NCBI GenBank assembly: GCA_000432335.1
Contig: HF995374.1
Span: forward strand, 3,735 to 67,734
DNA from: Firmicutes bacterium CAG:646
GTDB taxonomy: Bacteria; Bacillota; Clostridia; Lachnospirales; Lachnospiraceae
Length of the DNA stretch: 64,000 bases
Direction of reading: 5' to 3'
The notes under the pieces were generated by a model. It was given only the letters and a program-made list of their open reading frames with translations, did no database searches and was not told where the DNA came from. Position 1 is the stretch's first letter. The number at the start of each line of letters is the position of its first letter. This document shows, piece by piece, positions 42,891 to 51,049 of the stretch. The position numbers and the translations under genes were made by a program.

Positions 42891-43040
42891 AAAAAAAGTT
42901 TCATTACTTTTCGGTTGAAAAAGTAGTGAAACTTTTTTTAAATTGCATTTTTATATCATTTTTCATCGAAATTTCGAGTGATTTGTTGCAAAAACAACAG
43001 GGAAAGTAGTGAAAAAATTTCAAAAAAGTAATTTTTGTAT
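42891..43040 (+). repeat. AT-rich three-segment repeat, copy 1 (terminator-like)
   Basis: Left arm AAGTTTCATTACTTTT and right arm AAAAGTAGTGAAACTT form a hairpin with T tail (42891-42939). A third segment GTAGTGAAA lies at 43005-43013, inside GGAAAGTAGTGAAAAAATTTC (43001-43021), and repeats the right arm. A second copy with the same 62-bp spacing from hairpin to third segment is at 62083-62240. The third segment could compete with the right arm for pairing. Confidence 0.75.
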
Positions 43041-43086
43041 CATTTCAAGAGAAGCAGGGATAAATTTTTTTAGTAGGTTCAGATGA

Positions 43087-43115
43087 TTGACAAAAGGGAG
43101 AATATTTAGGATAAT
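43087..43115 (+). promoter_or_regulatory. Promoter of truA
   Basis: TTGACA (43087-43092), 17 bp, GATAAT (43110-43115). With the repeat at 42891-43040 this accounts for the 306-bp gap between ridA and truA. Confidence 0.65.
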
Positions 43116-43157
43116 GGTCTGGAAAACGATGGTATTATAAGGAAAAACGGGACAGAT

Positions 43158-43919
43158 ATGAATTACAAATTAACAATAGAGTATGATGGGAGTCGTTACG
43201 ATGGCTGGCAGCGTCAGACCAAGACAGAGCAGACGATTCAGGGAAAAATCGAGAACGTTCTTTCTCGGATGGAGGATCGGGAGATTCAGATATTTGGCGC
43301 CGGGAGAACAGACAGCGGGGTACATGCCAGAGGGCAGACTGCCAATGTGCATTTGAATACGGAGAAAAGCAAAGAGGAGATACAGGAATATTTGAATACG
43401 TATCTTCCGGAAGATATCGGAATCTTGCGTGTGGAACGTGTGCCGGAGAGATTTCATGCTCGCTTATGGGCTACGGGAAAGTGTTATTCTTACAGAATCG
43501 GGACAGATAACTGTAAAGCGGTTTTTGATCGGAAGTATCGCTATGCACTGGGAAAAGAGCTGGATGTGGAGGCTATGAAGAAAGCGGCGGAAGATCTTGT
43601 GGGAACGCATGATTTTAAGTCTTTTTGCGGTAATTCCAGAATGAAAAAGTCTACGGTGAGGACAGTTACGGAGATTCGGATAGAAGAATTTCCCCATGAA
43701 GTAAAGCTGACTTTCCGGGGAAATGGATTTTTGCAGTATATGGTTCGGATTTTGACGGGAACTTTGATAGAAGTGGGGCTGCATCAGCGTCCGGCAGACA
43801 GTATGGGATGGCTTCTGGAAAGAAAAGAACGCCAGCTGGCAGGAGCTACGGCTCCGGCGCAGGGGCTTTGTCTGGAAGAAGTATATTATCACGGGGAACA
43901 GGAAAAGATTCAGAGATAA
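43158..43919 (+). CDS. truA: tRNA pseudouridine synthase A
   Basis: Makes pseudouridine at positions 38-40 of the tRNA anticodon arm. 253 residues. N-terminal YDGSRYDGWQRQ; the catalytic Asp in GAGRTDSGVHARGQ; KCYSYRI and HDFKSFCG in the second half; C-terminal GNGFLQYMVRILTGTLIEVG. The start ATG 43158 has only a weak site (GGGACAG). Followed 18 bp later by a conserved hypothetical gene, likely one transcript. Confidence 0.97.
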   Translation: MNYKLTIEYDGSRYDGWQRQTKTEQTIQGKIENVLSRMEDREIQIFGAGRTDSGVHARGQTANVHLNTEKSKEEIQEYLNTYLPEDIGILRVERVPERFHARLWATGKCYSYRIGTDNCKAVFDRKYRYALGKELDVEAMKKAAEDLVGTHDFKSFCGNSRMKKSTVRTVTEIRIEEFPHEVKLTFRGNGFLQYMVRILTGTLIEVGLHQRPADSMGWLLERKERQLAGATAPAQGLCLEEVYYHGEQEKIQR

Positions 43920-43937
43920 AAGAAAGAGGAGCGAAAG

Positions 43938-44546
43938 ATGGAAAGAGATTGGAGCAGCTGGCCGCAGGAGTATTATAGTACGACAGACCGGGATGAGAGA
44001 AAAAAATTATTGCAGGAACGGTTGGAATCAGGAACTGCAGATGAGAAGGATCAGATTCGTATGAAGTTTTGGGAACTTCGCTATAAAACCAGAGCAAAAA
44101 TGCCCGTGGGAGTGGATTATTTTATCCGTTCCTGGATGAACCTTTGTTTTGTGGCCAGAAAGCCGGGAAATAAATTTCAGCTAAAACAGCAGACGGAAGC
44201 TATAAAAGAGGCAAAACAGGATATGGGGTTTGAACTGGCGGCAGAATATGGAGAGTCGGGAGAAGAGGTGCTCTATCAGGAACTTTGTCACGGTGTGCAT
44301 CTTTACATGCAGATCTGTCAGGAAGATGGAAGATACAGCACCCAGTTGATGGGAATTATGCGCCTGAAAAAAGACCATCTGGTGGAAAAAATGGGAAATG
44401 AGCTGTGGAAGGTATCTACGTTAGTTCCTCAGACATTTAAAATGGAGCAGGAGTTTGCTCTGCTAAAAAAAGCGTGTGAGGATGTATTCTGGAAAGAGTA
44501 TCCGAAATATGTGGAAGATCAGGAAATAAAATTAGACAGGAAATAA
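43938..44546 (+). CDS. Conserved hypothetical protein (DUF6553-like)
   Basis: 202 residues, soluble, highly charged and mostly helical. The first 60 residues are rich in Arg/Lys/Glu (DRDERKKLLQERLESGTADE); the middle has MPVGVDYFIRSWMNL; the C-terminal third is helical (EQEFALLKKACEDVFW). I believe it matches DUF6553, a Lachnospiraceae-restricted family of unknown function, but this rests on memory. RBS AAAGAGGAG. Co-transcribed with truA; a strong terminator follows. Confidence 0.72.
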   Translation: MERDWSSWPQEYYSTTDRDERKKLLQERLESGTADEKDQIRMKFWELRYKTRAKMPVGVDYFIRSWMNLCFVARKPGNKFQLKQQTEAIKEAKQDMGFELAAEYGESGEEVLYQELCHGVHLYMQICQEDGRYSTQLMGIMRLKKDHLVEKMGNELWKVSTLVPQTFKMEQEFALLKKACEDVFWKEYPKYVEDQEIKLDRK

Positions 44547-44554
44547 ACATTAGA

Positions 44555-44604
44555 CAGGGAGTTGTCGCATGAGATGCAGGAAGCGACAACTCCCTGAAGT
44601 TTTT
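44555..44604. terminator. Bidirectional terminator between truA unit and luxS
   Basis: Perfect 14-bp stem CAGGGAGTTGTCGC (44555-44568) / GCGACAACTCCCTG (44583-44596) with T run. A convergent junction that lacks the 50-bp core found at three other such junctions. Confidence 0.9.
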
Positions 44605-44608
44605 GACC

Positions 44609-45088
44609 TTATTCAGGGTAGATCAGACGGTCTTCCCGAATATTGGTGAGAACCTGTTTTAAAAACCGGTCTGCCAGATAATTAGCCATAGGAAGATTCA
44701 TATCCAGATAGTTTCCGCAGTCTTTTGCAGAAGCGCCGGGAACCTCATCCCGGTAGTCTCTGATGAAAGTGAACATCTCTGTGAGGAGCGGAACGATCTG
44801 ACGGGACTCATAATCGCCTGCCAGCAGCAGATAGAAACCGGTGCGGCATCCCATGGGACCAAAATAGACTACCTGAGAACCAAACTCTGGATGGTTTCTT
44901 AAAAATGTTGCGCCCAGATGTTCAATGGTATGGACTTCGGCAGTATTCATCACAGGTTCCTCGTTGGGGGAAGTCATGCGGATATCAAAAGTGGTGATCA
45001 TGGAATCTCCCAGAGGGTCCTTTCGGGAAACGTAAACACCCGGCTGTAATTTGATGTGGTCTATAGTAAAACTGGTAATTTTTCTCAT
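44609..45088 (-). CDS. luxS: S-ribosylhomocysteine lyase LuxS
   Basis: Splits S-ribosylhomocysteine into homocysteine and DPD, the precursor of autoinducer-2. 159 residues, standard. Metal ligands H53 and H57 in HTIEHLGATFLRNH and C124 in ASAKDCGNYLDMNL; catalytic C81 in MGCRTGFY. Start ATG 45088 with AAGGAAGGAG; the longer frame back to 45313 crosses a palindromic element and the promoter. Homocysteine recycling plus possible quorum signalling. Single gene. Confidence 0.98.
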   Translation of the reverse strand: MRKITSFTIDHIKLQPGVYVSRKDPLGDSMITTFDIRMTSPNEEPVMNTAEVHTIEHLGATFLRNHPEFGSQVVYFGPMGCRTGFYLLLAGDYESRQIVPLLTEMFTFIRDYRDEVPGASAKDCGNYLDMNLPMANYLADRFLKQVLTNIREDRLIYPE

Positions 45089-45119
45089 GTGGATCTCCTT
45101 CCTTTTTATGTGGGTTGCA

Positions 45120-45202
45120 GGTATAATCTGTCGCGCGAGCGCCAGCAAGCCAATGAAGATTGGCTTATTGGCTTGGATTGCACTTCGTGCAATCATTATA
45201 CC
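45120..45202 (-). repeat. 83-bp palindromic element forming the luxS leader
   Basis: Bounded by GGTATAAT (45120-45127) and ATTATACC (45195-45202). Inside are three further hairpins: GATTGCAC/GTGCAATC, AAGCCAAT/ATTGGCTT and GCGC/GCGC. Read on the minus strand, the right boundary supplies a TATAAT (45195-45200) with an upstream TGG, so the element carries the probable luxS -10. The nested palindromes and terminal repeats look like a small MITE-like unit; I saw no second full copy here. Confidence 0.62.
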
Positions 45203-45251
45203 ACAGAAGAAAATTGAAGAGAAGATGTAATTCATAAAGACGCAGTGAAGC

Positions 45252-45261
45252 GGGGGGGGGG
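45252..45261. other. Ten-G homopolymer between luxS and htrA
   Basis: An uninterrupted run of ten G in an otherwise AT-rich divergent intergenic region of about 316 bp. Such tracts slip during replication. It lies about 50 bp upstream of the luxS -10 and 75 bp upstream of the htrA -10. The rest of the gap holds the palindromic luxS leader and a weak htrA promoter (TATACT at 45338-45343). Confidence 0.8.
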
Positions 45262-45405
45262 TCCTATTGGGATTGAATATGTGATGGATTTCACAGAATA
45301 AACATAAATTCATAACAAATTTACCACAAAAGATTCCTATACTGTAACCGTAAACAAAAAAGAACAGTATTTATCAAGTTGATGTTATAGAAGGAGGAAC
45401 TTACA

Positions 45406-46764
45406 ATGGAAGATTATGGAAGATATGATTACAGTCAGGATATGAATCAGGCGCCGGTGAATGTTCCACAGAGCCCAAGGAAACCGGAGAAAAAGAATAA
45501 AGGAAAGTGGGCGAAAAAAATTGGAGCGATTGCTTTGAGCGCGGTTCTTTTTGGAGGAATTGCCGGAGGTACTTTTGCAGGTATCGTTCATGTATCAGGA
45601 AGCGCAGGCAAGGCAGACACTGCGAAAACTGAAAATACAGATGCCAACAGAACAACGCTTCAGAATACTTCAGCGGTGAGCAATGGAAGTTTGGACGGGA
45701 AGTCTTTGGATGTGTCCGATATTGCAGAATCCGTGATGCCTTCGATCGTGGCGATTACAAATAAATCGGTGCAGGAAGTCCAGAATTATTTTGATATGTT
45801 CGGAAGGAGCGGCGGAATGCAGCAGGAAGTGGAATATCAGGGTTCCGGTATTATTATCGGAAAGAATGACGAGGAGCTTTTGATTGTAAGTAATAATCAT
45901 GTGGTTGCGGACGCAGATACCCTGTCCGTAGGATTTATTGATAATCAGGCATACGAGGCTGTTGTAAAAGGAACGGATGCGGAAAATGATCTGGCAGTTA
46001 TCGCAGTAAAACTTTCCGACATTTCGGAAGATACCATGTCAAAGATTAAAGTGGCTACGGTAGGTGATTCGGATAGTCTGAAAGTCGGAGAACAGGTGGT
46101 GGCAATCGGTAACGCTCTGGGATATGGACAGTCGGTGACAACGGGAATTGTAAGCGCTACCAATCGTCAGGTGGGCGATTCAAAATCAGAAAATGGATTT
46201 ATCCAGACAGATGCAGCCATCAACCCAGGCAACAGTGGCGGAGCTCTTCTGAATATGAGAGGTGAACTGATAGGAATTAACTCAGCAAAATTAGCTTCCA
46301 CTGAGGTAGAAGGTATGGGATATGCCATCCCGGTAAGTACTGCATCTCCAATTATGGAAGATCTGATGAATCGCACAACCAGAGAGAAAGTAAGCGAAGA
46401 TCAGGCGGCAGCTTTGGGTATTTCCGGTGAAAATGTAGATCAGAGTATTTCAGATGCCTATGGGATTCCGAAAGGTGTTCTGGTGGCAGAAGTGACAGAA
46501 GGTGGAGCAGCCCAGAAAGCCGGTGTAAAAGAGGGAAGTGTGATTACGAAGTTTGACGGAACCAGCGTAAGTACTATAGAAGAGCTGAAGAATCTGTTGA
46601 GTTACTATGCGGCAGGAGAAACAGTAGATATGGTGGTGAAGATTGCAGATAATGGAGAATATGTGGAACAGACCATCAGCATTACGCTGGGAAAAGCACA
46701 GCAGACAGAACAGCCTAACGAGAGACAGGAAGAAAATATCCAGCAGGGCATTATCGGGAAGTAA
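45406..46764 (+). CDS. HtrA/DegP-like membrane-anchored serine protease
   Basis: Quality-control protease of 452 residues. A cytoplasmic N-terminus of about 40 residues, one membrane anchor (IGAIALSAVLFGGIAGGTFAG), a Ser/Thr-rich linker, a trypsin-like domain with the triad His in VSNNHVV, Asp in ENDLAVIAV and Ser in NPGNSGGALLN, and a C-terminal PDZ domain (GVLVAEVTEGGAAQKAGVKE). It degrades misfolded secreted proteins outside the membrane. RBS AGGAGG. Stress control by a CssRS-like system is usual, but I see no clear operator. Confidence 0.95.
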   Translation: MEDYGRYDYSQDMNQAPVNVPQSPRKPEKKNKGKWAKKIGAIALSAVLFGGIAGGTFAGIVHVSGSAGKADTAKTENTDANRTTLQNTSAVSNGSLDGKSLDVSDIAESVMPSIVAITNKSVQEVQNYFDMFGRSGGMQQEVEYQGSGIIIGKNDEELLIVSNNHVVADADTLSVGFIDNQAYEAVVKGTDAENDLAVIAVKLSDISEDTMSKIKVATVGDSDSLKVGEQVVAIGNALGYGQSVTTGIVSATNRQVGDSKSENGFIQTDAAINPGNSGGALLNMRGELIGINSAKLASTEVEGMGYAIPVSTASPIMEDLMNRTTREKVSEDQAAALGISGENVDQSISDAYGIPKGVLVAEVTEGGAAQKAGVKEGSVITKFDGTSVSTIEELKNLLSYYAAGETVDMVVKIADNGEYVEQTISITLGKAQQTEQPNERQEENIQQGIIGK

Positions 46765-46783
46765 AGAAAAGCGTTATCGTTGT

Positions 46784-46814
46784 ATCGGCGGTCGAAAACA
46801 GACCGCCGATTTTT
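46784..46814. terminator. Terminator after the HtrA gene
   Basis: Perfect 10-bp stem ATCGGCGGTC / GACCGCCGAT (46784-46793, 46801-46810) with T run. Serves the convergent pair of HtrA and DUF5721 genes. Confidence 0.88.
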
Positions 46815-46821
46815 ATGGTAT

Positions 46822-47310
46822 TTATACCTCTTCAAAAACAATCTCCTGCTGCTTGAAAAAGCGGCGTACCATATCGTCCCACAGATGATCGAGACTTTTA
46901 TCCAGCGTAAATATTTTTAGTGATGTTCCGGTGGTGCATAAAAGATGTTCACCATCGAACTGACAGTTCAGATAAAGACCGAAAATGTCCTCCCGGGTAA
47001 GGGAAAGTCCTGATTGCGCCAGAAGTTTTTCTACATTTTCCGGAGCCAGTTGGAATACGATTTTAAAGTGGAGGGGCGTGCGTTTTCCTTTGATGATGGA
47101 ATAACACAGAGGACGGACGTCTTCCCAGTAACAGAAGGAGCGTTCCGGGCGGTTTTCACTGTCATAAAATTCTTTCTGCAAAGCGCCGTCCAGGGTATAA
47201 GCGATAAATGTAGTAAAAGATGCTTCAATAAAAGAAAAGCGATGAAATACCTCACCCAGAAAAAGTTTTCCGGTGAAGTCTTTTAAATCTAAAATGCGAA
47301 GTGCCAGCAT
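46822..47310 (-). CDS. DUF5721 family protein
   Basis: 162 residues, soluble, no signal. Recognised as DUF5721: it opens MLALRILDLKDFTGKLFLGEVF at residues 1-22, continues with FSFIEASFTTFIAYTLDG, CYWEDVRPLCYSIIKGKR and PENVEKLLAQSGL. The family is common in Lachnospiraceae and has no known function. Followed downstream on the same strand by none, and preceded by corA with a 16-bp gap, so corA and this gene are probably one transcript. RBS AGGAGG. Confidence 0.83.
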   Translation of the reverse strand: MLALRILDLKDFTGKLFLGEVFHRFSFIEASFTTFIAYTLDGALQKEFYDSENRPERSFCYWEDVRPLCYSIIKGKRTPLHFKIVFQLAPENVEKLLAQSGLSLTREDIFGLYLNCQFDGEHLLCTTGTSLKIFTLDKSLDHLWDDMVRRFFKQQEIVFEEV

Positions 47311-47326
47311 AATATCCTCCTATGAG

Positions 47327-48253
47327 TTATTGAAACCATTTATTTTTCCAGAATATCCATATTTCGATAATTACAATCATAACACAGATGGCGATAAGAA
47401 TGAAGTATCCATTTGGCGTATTTAACTCCGGCATATTTTTAAAGTTCATCCCGTACCATCCCGTGATAAGAGAGAGGGGGAAGAAAATGGTGGTTACGAC
47501 TGTGAGAATCTGCATGGTGTGATTCTGGCGGATGTCCACTTCCGTCTGATACATTTCACGGATTTGCAGGGCATATTCCCGAAGCATCTGCGTATGGTTA
47601 TAAAGTCGTTCAATACGGGCAGAATAAATGCCAAAGGTCTGACATTCTTCTTCAGAGAAGAAATGGTTGCTGTTTTCTTCCATATTTTCGCAGAGATCCA
47701 GCAGCTGCTGGTAATAGGAGTGGAGGAGCAGAAGATCCCGCCGGGTATGTATCAGACGGGAACGGAAATTTTTCTGGTCTGTGTGGGAAATCTGTTCTTC
47801 CAGATCACTCATATTTTGTTCTGTTTCCTGCAGAAAAAGAGAATCGTCCCGGATCATCTGTCCGATAAACAGGCAGAAAAATTCGCCGATATTTCGTGTG
47901 GAGAGCAGTTCTCCCTCCCGCAGCAGCTTCTGGAGAGCGGCGATATGGCGGGCATCGTCCACAAGAATCAGCAGATCTTTACTGAGATAAAACGTGAGAG
48001 AAAGGGAATTTTCCTGAAGAAACTTGTGATCAGGTACGCGCAGTGTTCCGATGATACAGTCTTTTAAGAGATCGGCTTTGCAGGATTGAATATTATGATG
48101 CCGCATGTTGCGTTCAAGAATCGAATAAAAAGGAAGCTGACTGTGCATATGTTCACATTCTTCTGTAGTTACAAGAGACACCAGAATATCTCCGTCTTTT
48201 TTCAGATAATCATCGTTCAGTTCTTTCATAGAACTGTTTAATAGATAATACAT
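47327..48253 (-). CDS. corA: CorA family divalent cation transporter
   Basis: Mg2+/Co2+ channel protein of 308 residues. Large cytoplasmic N-terminal part, then two C-terminal helices separated by the signature loop YGMNFKNMPELNTPNG (GMN motif conserved). Starts at ATG 48253 with GGAGG upstream; a longer frame to 48328 lacks a ribosome site. Pentameric in known relatives. First gene of a unit with DUF5721. Confidence 0.92.
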   Translation of the reverse strand: MYYLLNSSMKELNDDYLKKDGDILVSLVTTEECEHMHSQLPFYSILERNMRHHNIQSCKADLLKDCIIGTLRVPDHKFLQENSLSLTFYLSKDLLILVDDARHIAALQKLLREGELLSTRNIGEFFCLFIGQMIRDDSLFLQETEQNMSDLEEQISHTDQKNFRSRLIHTRRDLLLLHSYYQQLLDLCENMEENSNHFFSEEECQTFGIYSARIERLYNHTQMLREYALQIREMYQTEVDIRQNHTMQILTVVTTIFFPLSLITGWYGMNFKNMPELNTPNGYFILIAICVMIVIIEIWIFWKNKWFQ

Positions 48254-48442
48254 AAATACCTCCAGTAAATAAATTGATATGATGTTAACAGTATAGACCA
48301 ATATCACCAAAAAGAACATAGAAAACATCTTTTCAAGAAAAGGAATGTATGATATATTAATATGTGGTATTGATTACTACATTTACTAGAGCGAGTACAG
48401 GGCAAAGCCCTTGGATATAAGAAGTATATGGAGGAGAAAAGC

Positions 48443-49282
48443 ATGAGTTTTAAAATTATTATGGATAGCTGCGGCGAGATGACTTCTGAGATGAAACAGG
48501 ATGAGAGATTTGAGGCGGTAGCTCTGACCCTGACTGTAGGCGGGGAAGATATTATTGATGATGAAAGTTTTGAGCAGAGTTCATTTTTGAAAAAAGTGGC
48601 GGACTGTCCAGAGTGTCCAAAATCTGCCTGCCCTTCTCCAGAGCGGTATATGAAAGGATTTGAAGCGGAAGCGGATCATTTGTATGCAGTGACGTTATCC
48701 TCAGAACTGAGCGGCTCTTATAACAGCGCAGTATTGGGAAAAGAGCTGATTTTGGAAAAGCATCCTGCAAAAAAAATCCATGTATTTAATTCTAAGAGCG
48801 CATCTGTGGGAGAAACGCTGATTGCATTAAAGATTCAGGAGTGCGAAGAAGCAGGGATGGAATTTGAGCAGGTGGTAGAGACGGTAGAAGTGTATATTGA
48901 AACGCAGCACACCTATTTTGTATTGGAAAATCTGGAAACTTTGAGAAAGAATGGACGTCTTAGCCGCGTAAAAGCACTGGTAGCTTCCGCGCTGAAGATT
49001 AAGCCGGTGATGGGTTCCACTCCCGAGGGAACAATCTGCCAGTTGGATCAGGCGAGAGGAATCAACAAAGCGCTGGTGAAAATGGTGGATCATGTTGTGG
49101 GGGATCTGACGGACAGCAGCGAAAGAGTATTAGCTATTTCCCATTGCAACTGTCCAGACAGAGCGCAGTTGGTAAAGGCAGCGATTCTGGATAGGATTTC
49201 CGTAAAGAGAGTGGAAGTTTTAGATACTGCAGGCGTAAGCTCCATGTATGCCAATGACGGCGGAATTATCGTGGCGATCTGA
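48443..49282 (+). CDS. DegV family fatty-acid-binding protein
   Basis: 279 residues from ATG 48443, chosen over ATG 48428 because GGAGGAG lies between them at the right distance. DegV fold: FKIIMDSCGEMT at the N-terminus, SSELSGSYNSAVLG and ENLETLRKNGRLSR in the fatty-acid pocket region. In relatives (FakB) it presents fatty acids to a DhaK-like kinase for phospholipid synthesis. An AGGGC-AAA-GCCCT hairpin stands in the leader. No fakA nearby. Confidence 0.94.
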   Translation: MSFKIIMDSCGEMTSEMKQDERFEAVALTLTVGGEDIIDDESFEQSSFLKKVADCPECPKSACPSPERYMKGFEAEADHLYAVTLSSELSGSYNSAVLGKELILEKHPAKKIHVFNSKSASVGETLIALKIQECEEAGMEFEQVVETVEVYIETQHTYFVLENLETLRKNGRLSRVKALVASALKIKPVMGSTPEGTICQLDQARGINKALVKMVDHVVGDLTDSSERVLAISHCNCPDRAQLVKAAILDRISVKRVEVLDTAGVSSMYANDGGIIVAI

Positions 49283-49323
49283 GAATTTAAAATAATCTTT
49301 CGATTGGCTTTTAAATAATAGTA

Positions 49324-49332
49324 TGCTATAAT
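49324..49332 (+). promoter_or_regulatory. Extended -10 promoter before the pyrH run
   Basis: TGCTATAAT (49324-49332) with no good -35. It starts the transcript of the small membrane protein gene and pyrH-frr. Confidence 0.55.
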
Positions 49333-49394
49333 GAACCCAGAGTGCAGATCTCAATATCAAAGCACAAGGAGTAATGATCAAAGGAGTGTAAAGC

Positions 49395-49637
49395 ATGAGT
49401 CAGGCGAAGGTTGATAAATATAAAAAGGAAAAAGCAAATCGCCAGAAGATTATGAAAAATCAGAAATGGATGCATCGTTTTGAGATGACAGGGATTGCGC
49501 TGGTGGCGGTTCTGGTCGTGGGATGGATCGGTTATTCGGTGTACGATAAGGCAGCCAGCGGCGATGGTTCGAAGGAGACGGTTGTTTTTGATGCCGGTGC
49601 AGTTCAGGATTATCTGTCGGATTTAATGGCAGAATAA
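49395..49637 (+). CDS. Small single-pass membrane protein, unknown
   Basis: 80 residues: a strongly basic N-terminal 30 (VDKYKKEKANRQKIMKNQKW), one helix (TGIALVAVLVVGWIGYSVY) and a short acidic outside tail. RBS AAAGGAG. It lies 26 bp before pyrH and is probably co-transcribed. Many Lachnospiraceae seem to have such a protein here, but I do not recognise a family. Confidence 0.78.
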   Translation: MSQAKVDKYKKEKANRQKIMKNQKWMHRFEMTGIALVAVLVVGWIGYSVYDKAASGDGSKETVVFDAGAVQDYLSDLMAE

Positions 49638-49663
49638 AAAACAAAAGAAGGAGCATTCACTTT

Positions 49664-50362
49664 ATGAAACGTGTATTGTTAAAATTAAGCGGCGAGGCTC
49701 TTGCCGGTGAAAAAAAGACAGGCTTTGATGAAGCAACCGTAACAGAGGTGGCAAAACAAGTAAAGGTTCTTGCGGAAGAAGGCATGGAGATCGGCGTAGT
49801 GATCGGCGGCGGCAACTTCTGGAGAGGAAGAAGCAGTGAGACGATCGACAGAACGAAGGCGGATCAGATCGGTATGCTGGCAACGGTGATGAATTGTATT
49901 TATGTATCTGAGATCTTCCGTTCCGTGGGAATGAAAACAGAGATTCTGACGCCTTTCGTGTGCGGTGCATTTACCAAGTTGTTTTCCAAGGATGAGGCAA
50001 ATAAGTGTTTTGCAGAAGGAAAGGTGACTTTCTTTGCAGGTGGAACAGGTCATCCATATTTTTCCACAGATACGACTACCGTTTTGCGGGCGATTGAGAT
50101 TGAAGCGGAAACGATTTTACTGGCAAAGGCTGTAGACGGCGTATATGACAGCGATCCGAAGACTAATCCAGAGGCAAAGAAATACGACAGCGTTCATATT
50201 CAGGAAGTTATTGATAAGAAGCTGGCGGTTGTGGATCTTACAGCATCCATTCTCTGTATGGAAAATAAAATGCCGATGATGGTATTTGGACTGAATGAAG
50301 AAAACAGTATTGTGAAGACAGCCCGGGGAGATTTTCATGGAACCCGTGTGCTTGTAGATTAA
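49664..50362 (+). CDS. pyrH: UMP kinase
   Basis: Phosphorylates UMP to UDP in pyrimidine synthesis; amino-acid-kinase fold, 232 residues. VLLKLSGEALAGEKK at the phosphate site, VIGGGNFWRGR, and TGHPYFSTDTTTVLRA. RBS AGAAGGAG. Followed 24 bp later by frr in the order found across Firmicutes; rpsB and tsf, which often precede it, are absent. Confidence 0.97.
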   Translation: MKRVLLKLSGEALAGEKKTGFDEATVTEVAKQVKVLAEEGMEIGVVIGGGNFWRGRSSETIDRTKADQIGMLATVMNCIYVSEIFRSVGMKTEILTPFVCGAFTKLFSKDEANKCFAEGKVTFFAGGTGHPYFSTDTTTVLRAIEIEAETILLAKAVDGVYDSDPKTNPEAKKYDSVHIQEVIDKKLAVVDLTASILCMENKMPMMVFGLNEENSIVKTARGDFHGTRVLVD

Positions 50363-50386
50363 AAGAAATCAGGAGGAAACAGACAC

Positions 50387-50938
50387 ATGGATGAAAGAAT
50401 TGCAAAATATGAAGAGAAAATGACAAAGACACTGGCTAATCTGGAAAGTGAATTCGGTACGATCCGCGCGGGAAGAGCGAATCCTCACGTACTGGACCGT
50501 ATTACGGTAGATTATTACGGAGCGCCGACGCCTCTGCAGCAGGTGGCAAATATTTCCGTACCGGAGGCAAGAATGATCCAGATCCAGCCATGGGAAGCTT
50601 CTCTGGTAAAGGCGATTGAGAAAGCGATCAATATGTCCGATCTGGGAATCAATCCTACCAACGATGGAAAAGTGATCCGTCTGGTATTTCCAGAGCTTAC
50701 AGAAGAGCGCAGAAAAGATCTGGTGAAGGATGTTAAGAAAAAAGGCGAGGCAGCGAAGGTTGCAGTGAGAAACATCCGTCGGGACGCCAACGATATGCTG
50801 AAGAAGCTGGGCAAAGAGGATGTATCTGAGGATGAGATCGCAGAGCAGGAAGAGAACGTACAGAAGATGACAGATAAGTTTATCAAAGAAATAGACAAAT
50901 CTGTAGAAGTAAAATCAAAAGAAATCTTAACTGTTTAA
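50387..50938 (+). CDS. frr: Ribosome recycling factor
   Basis: 183 residues; splits post-termination ribosomes with EF-G. Typical three-helix and hinge domain organisation: [21 protein letters not shown], then [20 protein letters not shown] at the second domain, and [29 protein letters not shown] hairpin terminator separates it from uppS. Confidence 0.98.
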   Translation: MDERIAKYEEKMTKTLANLESEFGTIRAGRANPHVLDRITVDYYGAPTPLQQVANISVPEARMIQIQPWEASLVKAIEKAINMSDLGINPTNDGKVIRLVFPELTEERRKDLVKDVKKKGEAAKVAVRNIRRDANDMLKKLGKEDVSEDEIAEQEENVQKMTDKFIKEIDKSVEVKSKEILTV

Positions 50939-50991
50939 TTTTGAAACCAAAGGGTAAGAAAACGGAGTGTTTTCGGACAAAGGTCATGAGG

Positions 50992-51038
50992 GAGGCGTCA
51001 GGCATATGGAGCAAACTCCATTGTATGGCGCCTCTTTT
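50992..51038 (+). terminator. Hairpin between frr and uppS
   Basis: GAGGCG (50992-50997) / CGCCTC (51029-51034) outer stem, with inner GGAG-CAAA-CTCC and TTTT after it. The T run merges into the AAGGAGG of uppS, so it may attenuate rather than fully stop transcription of the lipid-synthesis genes. Confidence 0.65.
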
Positions 51039-51049
51039 AAGGAGGAACT

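Noticed and set aside
45089..45313. Longer N-terminus for LuxS
   Set aside because: It would run through the G10 tract, the palindromic element and the promoter; LuxS from 45088 has the standard length and ribosome site.
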